NCBI GenBank assembly: GCA_036768485.1
Contig: JAVLUZ010000154.1
Coordinates: 21,691,896 to 21,755,895 of the forward strand
Reading direction: 5' to 3'
DNA length: 64,000 nucleotides
Origin: Mermis nigrescens
Taxonomy: Eukaryota; Nematoda; Enoplea; Mermithida; Mermithidae
In this document: positions 34,029 to 45,603 of the stretch, piece by piece
Layout: each line of letters opens with the position of its first letter
How positions within the stretch are numbered: position 1 is the stretch's first letter
Notes under the pieces: model-generated
What the model was told of the DNA's origin: nothing
What the model saw: the letters and a program-made list of their open reading frames with translations, nothing else
Database searches by the model: none
Program-made: the position numbers and the translations under genes

Positions 34029-34862
34029 ATGTATAGATACTTATATTGACGTCAATTGGGTATCTACATGTGATTCTGCATTCAGCTGTTTGAATCTTCA
34101 AATATTTAGGTCGAGTAGATGCTTGCGTAGGTCAAGAAGAGGCTAATTAATTAACGAAACCCATAGCTTTTGTAATATTGATCATAGACGGATGAAAATT
34201 TTTTTCCGCGCTTTCTTTCAACATGTTCTAAGTACTGAGCGAAAAAATCCACTCTTCTGAAGTTTTTTTCATAGTATCCTGAAAGTATCATATTCTTAAC
34301 TTACTCCACCATAATGTTGAGTACCTATACACCCTAATGTTAAGGAAGATGGAACAAATTTGATAAGTAAATAAGTGCCGAAAAATCTACCACAATGTGT
34401 AACAAGTCGAAATTTGTTCCCACATATTACTTGCTCTCAAAAACCTGCCACAGGAAATTGACGGACTCCGCGCACAATTGCCAAAATGGAAGGAAAGCTA
34501 ATGGGTCGGCCAGTGTTGCCAGGTCCCAAAATTCAGATTCTCCTGCAAAGAGGTAAAATTGGGGAAAAATTCTCCTGCAATTCTCCTGAAAATATTTTGA
34601 TTCTCCTGAAAATTCTCCTGGCTCATATTTTGCGGGAAAAGTTGTACAGCAGATCTACAATTGTATGTACACATGCATATCAAGCATGCTCAGGCCAATT
34701 TACCTTGGTTCACCCAACTATTTTATTCTGATCTCTTGCCTGTTATCTTCATTATTCGAAAAAACAGTTTCTGTGCTTAAAACAGTGACCGTTAATTTTC
34801 AGTTGCACTTACATCATCAAAAATTTCTGAAAAGAGCCCTGTTTGCAATGTCTTTTGAAAAA

Positions 34863-35265
34863 TAAATAATATAATAGAATAGTTTATTGCCTAAATTACA
34901 TGGACAAGACATGTTACAACAAATACCAATACAATAATGCAAATAATTATTAAATGAGTAATTTTAGGAAAGGAATTGTCAATAAATGCAAAAAATAACG
35001 CGAAATAAGTGAGTTGATATGTAAGTAAAGCCAATGCGTACAGGCAGTGCACTTACATACGCCCCTTAAGAAATTCTAATAAATTAAGCTTTGAAACCAA
35101 AATCCTAAACAGTTTAAAATTTCTGCAGTCAACAATACATTGTGGCAATGTATTCCAAATTCTAGCCACCCTGTTTGCAAAATCGTTCTTTCTACAATCC
35201 AAATGAGATTTTCTGATATACAACTTTATGTCGTTATTTGACCTAGTGCCCCTGTTAGGCGCAGA
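34863..35265 (-). mobile_element. 3' end of CR1-type LINE 2
   Basis: It matches the 3' part of LINE 5 (58856-59100): gtaaagccaa...caggcagtgcacttacatacgcccctt, attctaataaattaagctt and ttctagccaccctgtttgc. In protein terms this is the terminal ARIWNTLPHCIVNCRNFKQF region. It stops at GGCGCAGA, exactly where 37603 resumes, because element G1 was inserted there. Confidence 0.85.
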
Positions 35266-37602
35266 GGAAAATATTTGTTATTACTGATTTTTCAATTTCT
35301 AACAAAACAGCCATTTTTCGGGTTTCTAATCATCGTGAGCATCGCTAGAAACCCAAAACTGGCCGTGGAAACCAGGTTTTGATATGCAAATTAGCCTAAT
35401 TTGCATAGTATGCAAATTAGGCTAATTTGCATATTGCAAACGTGATTAAGGGCATGTCTTGGGTTCATAGTGCTGTTCCTGATGACTAGAAGCCCAAAAA
35501 GCGCTGTTTGAGGCTTCAGATTGGTGTCAGGGGATGATCCAAGCCTAAGCCAAAGATAGGGCAAAAATTGCTTCGCTCGCTTCGCAATTTTCGCCCCATC
35601 TGACTCAGGCTTACATCATCCCCTGGCACCAATTTGAAGGCACATAACTAAGCCTAAGCCTAAGCCAGTGCTAAGCTCAACTTAATGATTAAGAAAATAT
35701 GTTTACACCACTCACTATTCTAATCCTCCAATTCGTTGGGCCTTTGTCACAATTATCAATTAGCGTAGTGCGATTGGAGCATCAAGTTGAGTGAAATCAG
35801 TCGTAGTATAGATTTTCGGGCGCGGATAAAAAACCAGAGTGTTATAGCTGCTAATCTGTTGAAAATATGATATAGTTAAGGGGCAGCAGAATTTGTGGTA
35901 TTAGCCGAAATTAATGAATCCAAGGACATTCTATATGGGTATACTCGAATTCTCAAAGAATGCTTGCTGGCGAAAGCACACTCAAATTCGTCCTGGCCGT
36001 CGGTGCCTTACGCTTCTTCACTGATACATGTGCCCACCACATAGCGATTCCTTACATATTCACCCGTCAGTATGTACATGGTATAAACTTTAACAATGTG
36101 CGCGCGAGCATTGCATCTTCCTTTTATAGGTCATTTTTCCAGTCATGCTAGAAAATTTAGCGCGAATCAATTTGATCCGCTGTTGACGGATTTCCGGAAG
36201 TCTAAAAAAACAAAGTTTTGCGCTTTTTCCTACCAATCGCACGTCAGCCTCTTAAAAGTTGTCCAATCCGATCGTCGCCTGTGGTGAATATAGAAAGTAG
36301 TTCTGTTTTTGTGATACAGTAATATTTATGATTAGATAATTTTCATAAAGGAAGGTACTTCATCAAATGCATTAAGGCTTTACTAAGATCAGTAAAAAGA
36401 CCAAACTTGTGTTCAACAGATTTTCACTAATACCATATTCTATCGTTTCTACAAGTACGTTCCTCACTAATGTTTATGTCCCTCCTACATCCGTACCAAT
36501 CATTTCGGATCATGCAATTGTCTGTTTCATTGAACTTTGAACGTCCCTTATTTATCCGGACAAACCTATTGGGGTTGAAAATTACCTCCCTCATAATTTT
36601 ATGTAAATGTCCTTAAAACTAATGCGGTAAACGTGATATTCTACAGTATAATGAGTTACAAGGAGTCAAACACATCCGCCTAATGGTGTTATCAATTACC
36701 TACTTCATGTTTATATGTAAATGTCCTTTAAACTTATGCCATTTACTTTATATTCTACAGTATAATGAGTTACAAGCAGTAAAACACATCCGCATGTCTG
36801 TTTTTTATTCCATATAGTCTGTTTCATTGTACTTTGAACGTCCCACATTTACCCGCACACACCTAATGGGGGTAAAAATTACATGGTGTTGTCAATTACA
36901 TATTTCATGATTATATGTAAATGTCCTTTAAACTTATGCTATTTACTTTATATTCTACAGTATAATGAGTTACAAGCAGTAAAACACATCCGCATGTCTG
37001 TTTTTTATTCCATATAGTCTGTTTCATTGTACTTTGAACGTCCAACTTTTACCCGCACACACCTAATGGGGGTATAAATTACATGGTGTTATCAATTACC
37101 TACTTCATGATTTTATGTAAATGTCCTTTAAACTTATGCTATTTACTTTACATTCTACAGTATAATGAGTTACAAGCAGTAAAACACATCCGCATGTCTG
37201 TTTTTTATTCCATATAGTCTGTTTCATTGTACTTCGAATGTCCCACATTTACCCGCATCTACCTCATGGGGGTAAAAATTATCTACTTCCTGGTCCTTTA
37301 CACTAATGCGGTAAACGTGATATGTTACAGTATAATGAGTTACGAGGAGTCAAACACATCAGCATGTCTCTTTATTATTCCAAATAAACTTATCACATGA
37401 CTAATCGGTTCAGGATTGCTTCACTCTTTCACTAGTTCTGCTTCCCCTTTCCTCTGTCATATTTCCATCAGCTTTGCAGCTTGAACGTTCCAGTTTTCTT
37501 TCCGCGGCTGCCACTTGGCTGGTCTTTGTTTGTTCTAACACCTCTATGCTTCTCCTATCGCGTTTTGCTGGTTCCGAAACTCATTTTTGTCAAATGATGC
37601 CC
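35266..37602 (+). mobile_element. Element G, copy 1, inserted in LINE 2
   Basis: It interrupts LINE 2 with a perfect 8-bp duplication GGCGCAGA (35258-35265, 37603-37610), so both boundaries are exact. One end begins GGAAAATATTTG; the other, reversed, begins GGGCATCATTTGAC. Contents in order: palindromic tgcaaattagcctaatttgcat pairs (35384-35432), a TTAGGC-type run (35648-35666), a hairpin with loop gcttcgctcgcttcgc, about four 200-bp tandem units (36690-37390) and a unique right part. No coding frame. The superfamily is undetermined; copy 2 is at 39102-43808. Confidence 0.88.
36690..37390 (+). repeat. 200-bp tandem array inside G1
   Basis: The landmark catatagtctgtttcattg recurs at 36811, 37011 and 37211, a 200-bp period. 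Each unit contains attctacagtataatgagtt, aaacacatccgcatgtctg and tacccgcacacacctaatggggg. The TAGTCTGTTTCAT piece equals the tip of the TA-flanked MITEs at 9931, 45604 and 46243. G2 holds fewer units in inverse (39330-39640 and 42255-42560). Confidence 0.9.
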
Positions 37603-39101
37603 GGCGCAGATTTGAAAAAATCTGAAACAGAAAGCAACTGTCCCTTAATTATCCTAAAAGCAAAAGTAAGGTCAAAATAGATACGCCGTGTTTCGAGTCT
37701 TTCAAGATCTAACAAATTCAATTGTTCGCTATAAGACAAATCCTGCTGTTGATGCCGCCAAAGTATTCGTTTTGTAAATTTACGTTGCACATTTTCAATT
37801 TGGTTGATGTCTTTTATCAGGTAAGGATTCCACACCACCGTGCTATACTCTAGTATCGGTCTTACATAAACTTTAAATGCTTTCACCATCAAATCAATAT
37901 TTCTGGAAATAAAAGTTTTTTGTATCAAAGAAGCAACTCTGGAAGCTTTGGATGCAATATTCACACAATGAATGCTAGAGGACAGGTCATTACTAACAAA
38001 AACTCCTAAATCCTTGATAGAAGCTTCTGAATCAGCTAGATCTTTTAAGAAAAGGTTATAGATGTTTTTAGGGTTGCCATATCCCAAATACAAGGTTGCA
38101 CATTTGTCATAACTTATTTGCAGTTGCCATTTTTCGGTCCACCCATGCAATGAATCAAGGTCTGCTTGCAAGGATCTGAATTCACGTGAAAAATTAAATA
38201 TTTTTAAATCATCAGCAAACAGCATGATATTGCTATGCTTGATACTATCAACCAGGTCGTTAATGAAAACCAAAAATAATGTAGGCCCTAGCACAATACC
38301 CTGGGGAACACCACTAATTACCGGAATAGGTGTTGAAAAAAACCATTTATTTTCACCTTTTGTGACCTACCCATCAAAAAAGCTTTAACCCAGTTGAGCA
38401 AAGTACCCGAGATACCTAAAGATTCTAATTTCAATATTAGTTTTGAATGAACAACAGAATCGAATGCCTTACAAAAATCAATATAAACCACATCCATTGG
38501 AACGTGATTGTCCAAAGTTTTTGTCCACAGGTTTCTGCACTTTAAAAGCTGAGATATACAGGATTTGTTCTTCAGAAATCCAAATTGTTGCTGATTTATT
38601 GAATCACTCTTGTCAAAATAGTCCAGGATGGCATTATTGATTATTGATTCCATAACTTTACACAAAACACAACATAGAGATATCGGCCTATAGTTTTCAA
38701 CTGAGTGTGGATTGCCTTTCTTAAAAATTGGAATTACTAAAGCTTCTAACCACAAACGTGGAAGCATACCAGAAGGATATGATACCTCAAAAATAGTTGA
38801 AAGGGGTTCAACTAAAGCAACTCGAATTTGTTTCGAAAAATAAGCCGACAGCCCATCGGGACCAACTGAGTGAGTGGGCTTTAACTTATTTAAAACTGCA
38901 GCAACTGTGCTATGTTCAAATTTAACTATAGGCCGATAGTCTACCTCAATTGAATCGATATTTAATGGTAGAATGCCGTTATCAATAGTAAAAACTGAAC
39001 CAAAAAATTCATTTAAAGCGTTAGCTTTTTCAGTTTCATTAAAAAAAACCTGACCATTTGCTTTATTATTAATTGTATGTACTTCAGTAGCAAGCAAATC
39101 C
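37603..39101 (-). pseudogene. LINE 2 ORF2 reverse transcriptase segment
   Basis: The minus-strand frames 38318-39097 and 37603-38294 form one RT domain with a single frame break at about 38300. Motifs in order: ETEKANALNEFFGSVF, VGPDGLSAYFSKQI, GNPHSVENYRPISLC, FLKNKSCISQLLK, DVVYIDFCKAFDSVVHSKL, GPTLFLVFINDL and catalytic LFADDLKIFNF (about 38215). These are followed by YVRPILEYSTVVWNPY and RRIYFDLTFAFRIIKGQL. It is 85-95% similar by eye to LINE 5 (59100-60540). G1 and G2 interrupt the LINE on either side; a short continuation may exist just after 43809. Confidence 0.9.
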
Positions 39102-39656
39102 GGGTATCATTCGAGAAAAATGAGTTTCGGAACCAGCAAACCGTGATAGGAGAAGCATAGAGGTGTTAGAACAAACGAAGACCAGCCAAGTGGCAGCCGC
39201 GGAAAGAAAACCGGAACGTTCAAGCTGCAAAGCTGATGGAAATATGACAGAGGAAAGGCGAAGCAGAATTAGAGAAAGAGTGAGGCGATCCTGAACTGAT
39301 TAGTCATGTGATAAATTTATTTGGAATAATAAAGAGACATGCGGATGTGTTTGACTCCTCGTAACTCATTATACTGTAACATATCATGTTTACTACCTTA
39401 GTGTAAAGGACCAGGAAGTAGGTAATTTTTACCCCCATGAGGTGGGTCGGGTAAATGTGGGACATTCAAAGTACAATGAAACAGACTATATAGAATAAAA
39501 AACAGACATGCGGATGTGTTTCATTATACTGTAGAATATAAAGTAAATAGCATAAGTTTAAAGGACATTTACATAAAATCATGAAGTAGGTAATTGATAA
39601 CACCATGTAATTTATACCCCATTAGGTGTGTGCGGGTAAATGTTGGACGCTGAAAG

Positions 39657-42249
39657 CAGTGATCGGACCGAGGGTACTTTTTGGACCCTCGGCCTCGGCC
39701 GAGGCCGAGGCGCCTTAAAATCCTTGCCTTGGCCGAGGCCGAGGCCAAGGCCGAGGCCGAGGCCGAGGGTAATGCCGAGGGTCAAGCTTATATACCTATA
39801 CCCATAAATAGTGCTCTTAGAATATTGTGTATGCACATGAGCTAGAGAATAATCGTAATATTGAACACTTTATCGAATGTCATTTTCAATAATAGTAGAT
39901 TAATTAAGTGAAGGATTTATTGAATAAAGTCAGCAGAATGAAAGCATACTTAATTTAACAAGTTGCCGTTGAAGACTTGGAAAAGTTAATAAAAAATATG
40001 GCTGAACAAGCACTTAAAAACTTTTATTACTATACATAAATAAGAAAACAGTGTCAAAGAAATACGAACAAACAAAATAAGCTAAGTAAAGACAGAACTG
40101 TAGCCATTGTTGTGCTCGCTTTTGCAGTAATGCATGTTTAAACACGTTTTTTCAGTCATCCAATTCTGGTGTAGTAGGTAATACGACAGAAACTGCACTG
40201 TACTTTCCGATCATAGTTTCCCAAGGTCCAGAGTTGAGGGAAGGGTGAAATCCCAAAATGGGGGACCAGTAAATTAAGTAGTGTCTTTGTATGAGCGAAC
40301 AAATTTTTGTAGATATTTTATATAAATATATTTTTAAACAAACACGTTTTTACATACTGCCAGTGTGTGACCTGCAACCGGCATGCAGTCCTAAACAGTG
40401 TTTTTTGTGCAAGATACCTTTTTACATGAACAAAAATGGTATCCAAAAGTCTTTGAACATTTTGTACATGCAAATTTTTGTATACTATTATATATAGTAT
40501 GGTACAGTAGCAATTTAGTAAGGTAAAACAGGGGTTTTCGACCTTTGGTAGCGTATCTTAGCTAATTCCTGGGTCTCTGAATATTTGACATTTTTTCCGT
40601 TCTAAATGCAAATTCTACTATTTTAAAGATATATAGGACAGACAATTACTGATGCACCAAAAATTTTCGGGAATTTTACACATTTTTACAGTTTTTGTCT
40701 CTCCAAAAATCTTTGAGCATGTACAAAGACAGTCTTGAAAAGTCTCTGTACATTATGAAAAATCTTTGCCGAATACAAAAAACTGTGGTCCTAAATGTGA
40801 TAATTCGGCCTGGATATAGTTCATAAGATTATTTGGCGCAAGCGCCTAGAAATTTTTATGAGCTTTTGATGAAATTTACACATAAAACTTGACTGAGAAA
40901 GCTAAAACAACTTGTACCTACTACAAAATCAGAAATATTACAGATATTGTAATATGCCAATTAAATCTTGTAATAAGCACTACTGTGCTTAGAAATCCAA
41001 TGCAACATCAGGATAAATTAGTCAATTTTATCTTTGAAGGGCAAAAAAGTGCAAAGTTATTAAATAGTACTTATTTTGCATAAAATTTTCAAAAACAGTA
41101 TAAATAGATACAAACGATATATAAATCTGCATAAAGATGCCTAGATTACACAAAAATTGATTTTGGAGTGTTTATTTCCCCTGCTTCAATCTAAATACAG
41201 TATATTAGCGATATTTTGCGCGAAGCGCCGAAAATTTTTTGAAATTTCCTAAAATATTCTGAAACACGATATAATTAATATCACTTTGTCCAAGAAAGTA
41301 TTTTAACATTGTATAAAAATGGCTCCAAAAAATGTGCGAGCCAAAATTGATTTTTGGCAAAACCTGCATTTATTGGCCATTTTTAGGTGCGTTTTTGCGA
41401 TTTTCGGCTGAAAATCCGTAATCATTTACGCCCTCTCCCATAAAAATGGCCGAAAACCATACAAGTAACAGGAAGGGCTTTGAGGAATTACCACCCACCC
41501 AGGGTTGGACGTCCTCCCCTAACCGTTCCCTCCAACGCCAGAAAATTTTGACCCACCCTCCCCATTTTTGGCGAAAATTTGCGCTTTGTTGGCTATTTTA
41601 GGTGCTTTTGCCATTTTTGACATAGAATTAGAGTCGCTAATCCCCCACCCAAAATTTCTAGCCGTTACATGTATGCCGAGGAGCCCCTCCCAAAAATTTT
41701 GAGCTCTTACATACATGTTTTATAGTGGCAGTTTGTCTATTTACTCTTGCTTACATTCAAAAATAATCACTTTGGGAAATTCTGATAGTTAGCTGCACTT
41801 TTGCCATAGTAAAAATTAGGTTCAAAAATATTCAAAAGGTTTTTACCAAAAATCGTCTGACAGTGACTTGAGTCTTGTACCCTGAGAGGGGGTAATAAAC
41901 CTCCCTCACCCCTCCCTTCGGGAATGTGTGTTTCCGATCCATGTAGCAAGCATGAGAATTAAAACTTAGTCATCACATGAATAATAAATTGGCACTTTGC
42001 TGTATGTAACTTTGTGTAACTGGGTATGCGACTGAAACCACAAGAAAAGTCTATAGGTAAAAAATAGCCTTTGTACTGCAGATGCATTCTAAATAGTTAA
42101 TATTCAGCGGACATATTAAACTTATTCAAATTTGATTTTAACCCTCGGCGCCTCGGCACTTTTCAGCCTCACCCTCGGCGCCAAGGCCGAGGCTCCAAAA
42201 AACGCCGAGGCTTGCCGAGGCCAGAGGCCAGGCCTCGGTCCGATCACTG
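39657..42249 (-). mobile_element. hAT-type element with CCGAGG arrays (copy A2)
   Basis: The tips are CAGTGATCGGACCGAGG and its inverse, flanked by a perfect 8-bp duplication GCTGAAAG (39649-39656, 42250-42257). It is the near-identical inverse of A1 (2733-5293), 2.59 kb against 2.56 kb; most of the size difference lies in the terminal arrays. It is inserted in one of the 200-bp units of G2. No transposase. Confidence 0.93.
40396..40787. mobile_element. Small hAT-type element nested in A2 (family H)
   Basis: This is the counterpart of 4192-4584, with the 8-bp duplication GTCCTAAA on both sides (40388-40395, 40788-40795). Its presence in both A copies dates it before A was amplified. Confidence 0.87.
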
Positions 42250-44789
42250 GCTGAAAGTACAATGAAACAGACTATATGGAATAAAAAACAGACATGCGGA
42301 TGTGTTTCATTATACTGTAGAATATAAAGTAAATAGCATAAGTTTAAAGGACATTTACATAAAATCATGAAGTAGGTAATTGATAACACCATTAGGCGGA
42401 TGTGTTTGACTCCTTGTAACTCATTATACTGTAGAATATCACATTTACCGCTTTAGTTTAAAGGACATTTACATAAAATTATGAGGGAGGTAATTTTCAA
42501 CCCCAATAGGTTTATCCGGATAAATAAGGGACATTCAAAGTTCAATGAAATAGACAATTACATGATCCGAAATGATTGGTACGGATGTAGGAGGGACATA
42601 AACATTAGTGAGGAACGTACTTATAGAAACAAGAGAATATGGTATTAGTGAAAATCTGTTGAACACAAGTTTGGTCTTTTTACTTATCTTAGTAAAGCCT
42701 TGACGCATTTGATCAAGTACCTTCCTTTATGAAAATTATCTAATCACAAATATTACTGTATCACAGAAATCGAACTACTTTCTATCTTCACTACAGGCGA
42801 TGATCGGATTGGACAACATTTAAGAGGCTGACGTGCGATTGGTAGGAAAAAGCGCAAAACTTTGTTTTTTTACTGACCTTTGCGAAATCCGTCATCAGCA
42901 AATCAAATTGATTCGCGCTAAATTTTCTAGTATGACAGGAAAAATTACCTATAAAAGGAAGATGCAATGCTCCTGCGCGCATTGTTAATTTTATTCAATG
43001 TACGTACTGACTGGTGAATCTGTAAGGAATCGCTGTGGTGAAGAAGCGGAAGGCACCGACAGCCAGGACGAGTTTGAGTGTGTTTATGCCAGCATGCATT
43101 CTTTGAGATTTCGAGTATACCCGTATAGAAAGTCATTGGATTTGTCAATTTCGGCTGATACCACTAATTCTGCGAACACTTAACAATATCATATTTTCAA
43201 CAGATTAGCAGCTAGAACGTTCTGGTTTTTTTCCGCGCCTGAAAATCTATACTGCTACTGATTTTCACTCATCTTGATGCTCCACCAATCGCACATCGCT
43301 AATTGAAAATTGTGACAAAGGCCCGACGAAGTGGAGGATTAGAATAGATAGTGGTGTAAACAATATGTTTTCTGATCATTAAGTTGAGCTTAGCACTGGC
43401 TTAGGCTTAGGCTTAGTTATGTGCCTTCAAATTGGTGCCAGGGGATGATGTAAGCCTGAGTCAGATGGGGCGAAAATTGCGGAGTGAGCGAAGCTGAGCG
43501 AAGCAATTTTTGCCCCATCTTTGGCTTAGGCTTAGATCATCCCCTGACACCAATCTGAAGCCTCAAACAGCACTTTTTGGGCTTCTAATCATCATGAGCA
43601 GCGCGATGAACCCAAGACTTGCCATGAAACAAGTTTGCAATATGCTAATTAGACTAATTTGCATACTATGCTAATTAGGTTAATTTGCATATGAAAAACT
43701 GGCTTCCGCGGCCAGTTTTGGGTTTCTAGCAATGCTCGTGATGATTAGAAACCCGAAAAATGGGTGTTTTTCAAGAAATTGAAAAATCAGTTATAACGAA
43801 TATATTCCGCAAATCCTTACGTTTTGAAATATATCAAAAAAATGTTCATAAGCGCTTTGCAAACGTCTATGAAACTGATAAAAACAATTAGACGGTGTGT
43901 AAAGCTATGTATTTCTGCACTTCGTGATGTTAAGTGCATAAATAAATGAATGAATGAATGATTTACTACGGAAGCACGAAACTTATTTGGATATAGTTAT
44001 AACTTAACACTTAGGTCTTAACTATGAACGAAATAAATTCTTAATGTGCTAAGTATAAAATTATATACAACTAACTAACTACAGTAAGTACAGTAAGAAG
44101 GTTAATGTATGATAATCATTATAACTTGCCGTTTAAGTTTTGAAAATTCTCCTGAATACTCCTAGATTTTCAGGATTCCACTGAATTCTCCTGACATTTT
44201 AAGATTCTCCTGCATGTTTACAACTTCTCCTGAAAAGCCCATTCTCCTGCTCCTGCTCCTGAAAATTTTAGATTCTCCTGAATTCAGGAGAATTCTCCGG
44301 CAGCTGGCAACCCTGCCGTCGGCCTACCAACGATAACTATTCCTTGAAAAGACTACAGTAATCATCTTCTTATCAATATTTTTTGCAACTCAAAAACTTG
44401 CACAATCAAATATCAAAACAAAACTGCATGAAATTTTCGCAAAATTACCGTTAAAAAACTGCGAAGAATTTTCCGGGACCTTTAAAAACTATCATGATGG
44501 TAGGAAAAGTGCAATCTGTTCCATGGACCGAGGGGATCAAAGCCGTAGGTCTACAAGGGTCAAGAGATTCGAAGCTGCCCAGCGCTAAGAGCAGCTTAGG
44601 TATCTACGTAAGTCTCGAAGGCAAATGTATCTGTACCTATGTCGAATATGTTAACATAGGGCGGCTCTACATTTACACGTAGTTTACAATCAGACAGTGA
44701 TAATAATTTTGTTGATAATATTTTGTGTAAGTACAGGGCCGGCCTATGTCTACAGAGTCGACACAGGACACGGGTGTATTTGCCTTCGA

Positions 44790-44889
44790 NNNNNNNNNNN
44801 NNNNNNNNNNNNNNNNNNNNNNNNNNNNNNNNNNNNNNNNNNNNNNNNNNNNNNNNNNNNNNNNNNNNNNNNNNNNNNNNNNNNNNNNN
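44790..44889. other. Assembly gap of 100 N
   Basis: There are exactly 100 undetermined bases, probably a scaffold gap of unknown true size. Reading frames through it are meaningless. Confidence 0.99.
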
Positions 44890-45220
44890 ATCTCTCATAG
44901 TTACACTTTCAACATAGAAATATTATTTTTAAAGCGTTAGGAAAGTCAATAAATGCCCGAAATATTTTAAAAACTATGATAAAAATGGCTAAAATCATCC
45001 AAAAATTCACATTATTTTCTATTGCGCCCACCCAAGTTGTTGAAGTCACTCGAATTCGTTTTCAGACAATGATTGGGCTAGCCTTAACCGCAAATATCTG
45101 CTCAATTCTTGACTATAACCGGCATTCAGCCGAGTGCAATTATATTGCATTTATCGAATGATTTCGTAATCGGCCGATAAAGATAAAATTTATGCACAGT
45201 TATGTGAAACAGACTACAAG

Positions 45221-45411
45221 CAGGGGCGGATTTAGGGGGCGGGGGCGGCCGCCCCCCCCCTATTGGCCCAAAATAGTGCGCAAAATTTGGGATATTTGAG
45301 CGATTTTTAGCGATTTTCGCTTTAAAACGGTTAATTTTTCCGCCCAAGTCAGGGTTCCGCCTCCCTTAGGGCTGTCGCCCCCCTCTTAGGAAAATCCCGG
45401 ATCCGCCACTG
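45221..45411. mobile_element. 191-bp hAT-type MITE
   Basis: The tips CAGGGGCGGATTTAGG and CGGATCCGCCACTG are flanked by a perfect 8-bp duplication ACTACAAG (45213-45220, 45412-45419). Inside each tip is a G/C-rich block (gggggcggccgcccccc and gggctgtcgccccc). The left duplication overlaps a TAGTCTG-type tip (gaaacagacta), so it landed beside an older MITE end. Confidence 0.92.
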
Positions 45412-45603
45412 ACTACAAGTTGTCGGTCGAGTAATGAAAAAATACTGTATTACTGTATCAAGAGTATCAGGTTACCAAGGGACTTTACGCAGAACCTAAT
45501 GTCTACGTTTCTTAGAACACCATGGCTATTCTTTCTATTTTTTAAATATGCAGTCTGTACGCAGAAGTTTTATAATAAATTTTAAAAACTATCTCCGACA
45601 CTA

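Larger units (their letters stand above)
39102..43808 (-). mobile_element. Element G, copy 2, inverted relative to G1
   Basis: It begins GGGTATCATTCGAG and ends ATATATTCC, with a perfect 8-bp duplication GCAAATCC (39094-39101, 43809-43816). Without the hAT insertion (39657-42249) it is about 2.1 kb and matches G1 in reverse along its length, including the TTAGGC run (43401-43416) and the palindromic atgctaattag block (about 43640-43700). Inverted G copies about 1.5 kb apart form a large potential hairpin. Confidence 0.88.
34511..44315. mobile_element. Composite: outer hAT-like element with nested LINE, G1, G2 and hAT A2
   Basis: The outer tips are CAGTGTTGCCAGG (34511) and CTGGCAACCCTG (ending 44315). 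They are flanked by gggtcggc and ccgtcggc, which match at 6 of 8 positions. Just inside both tips are arrays built on attctcctga (34536-34620 and about 44150-44300), inverted to each other. Between them lie LINE 2 in pieces, two inverted copies of element G, hAT A2 in G2 and a family-H hAT in A2. The layers are supported by nested target duplications. The outer boundary is the least certain step. Confidence 0.6.

Noticed and set aside
35384..35432. A CRISPR array, from the short tgcaaattag repeats
   Set aside because: Only two palindromic pairs with no spacers, within a eukaryotic transposable element.
40889..41083. A 64-residue protein found twice, at 3897-4091 and 40889-41083, suggesting conservation
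   Set aside because: The duplication is explained by the two copies A1 and A2 of one non-coding element.
34511..44315. One giant palindromic transposon with arms of more than 2 kb
   Set aside because: Exact 8-bp duplications around G1 and around G2 show that the arms are two separate insertions of one element in opposite orientations.
44596..44940. Frames crossing the N gap
   Set aside because: They consist largely of undetermined residues.
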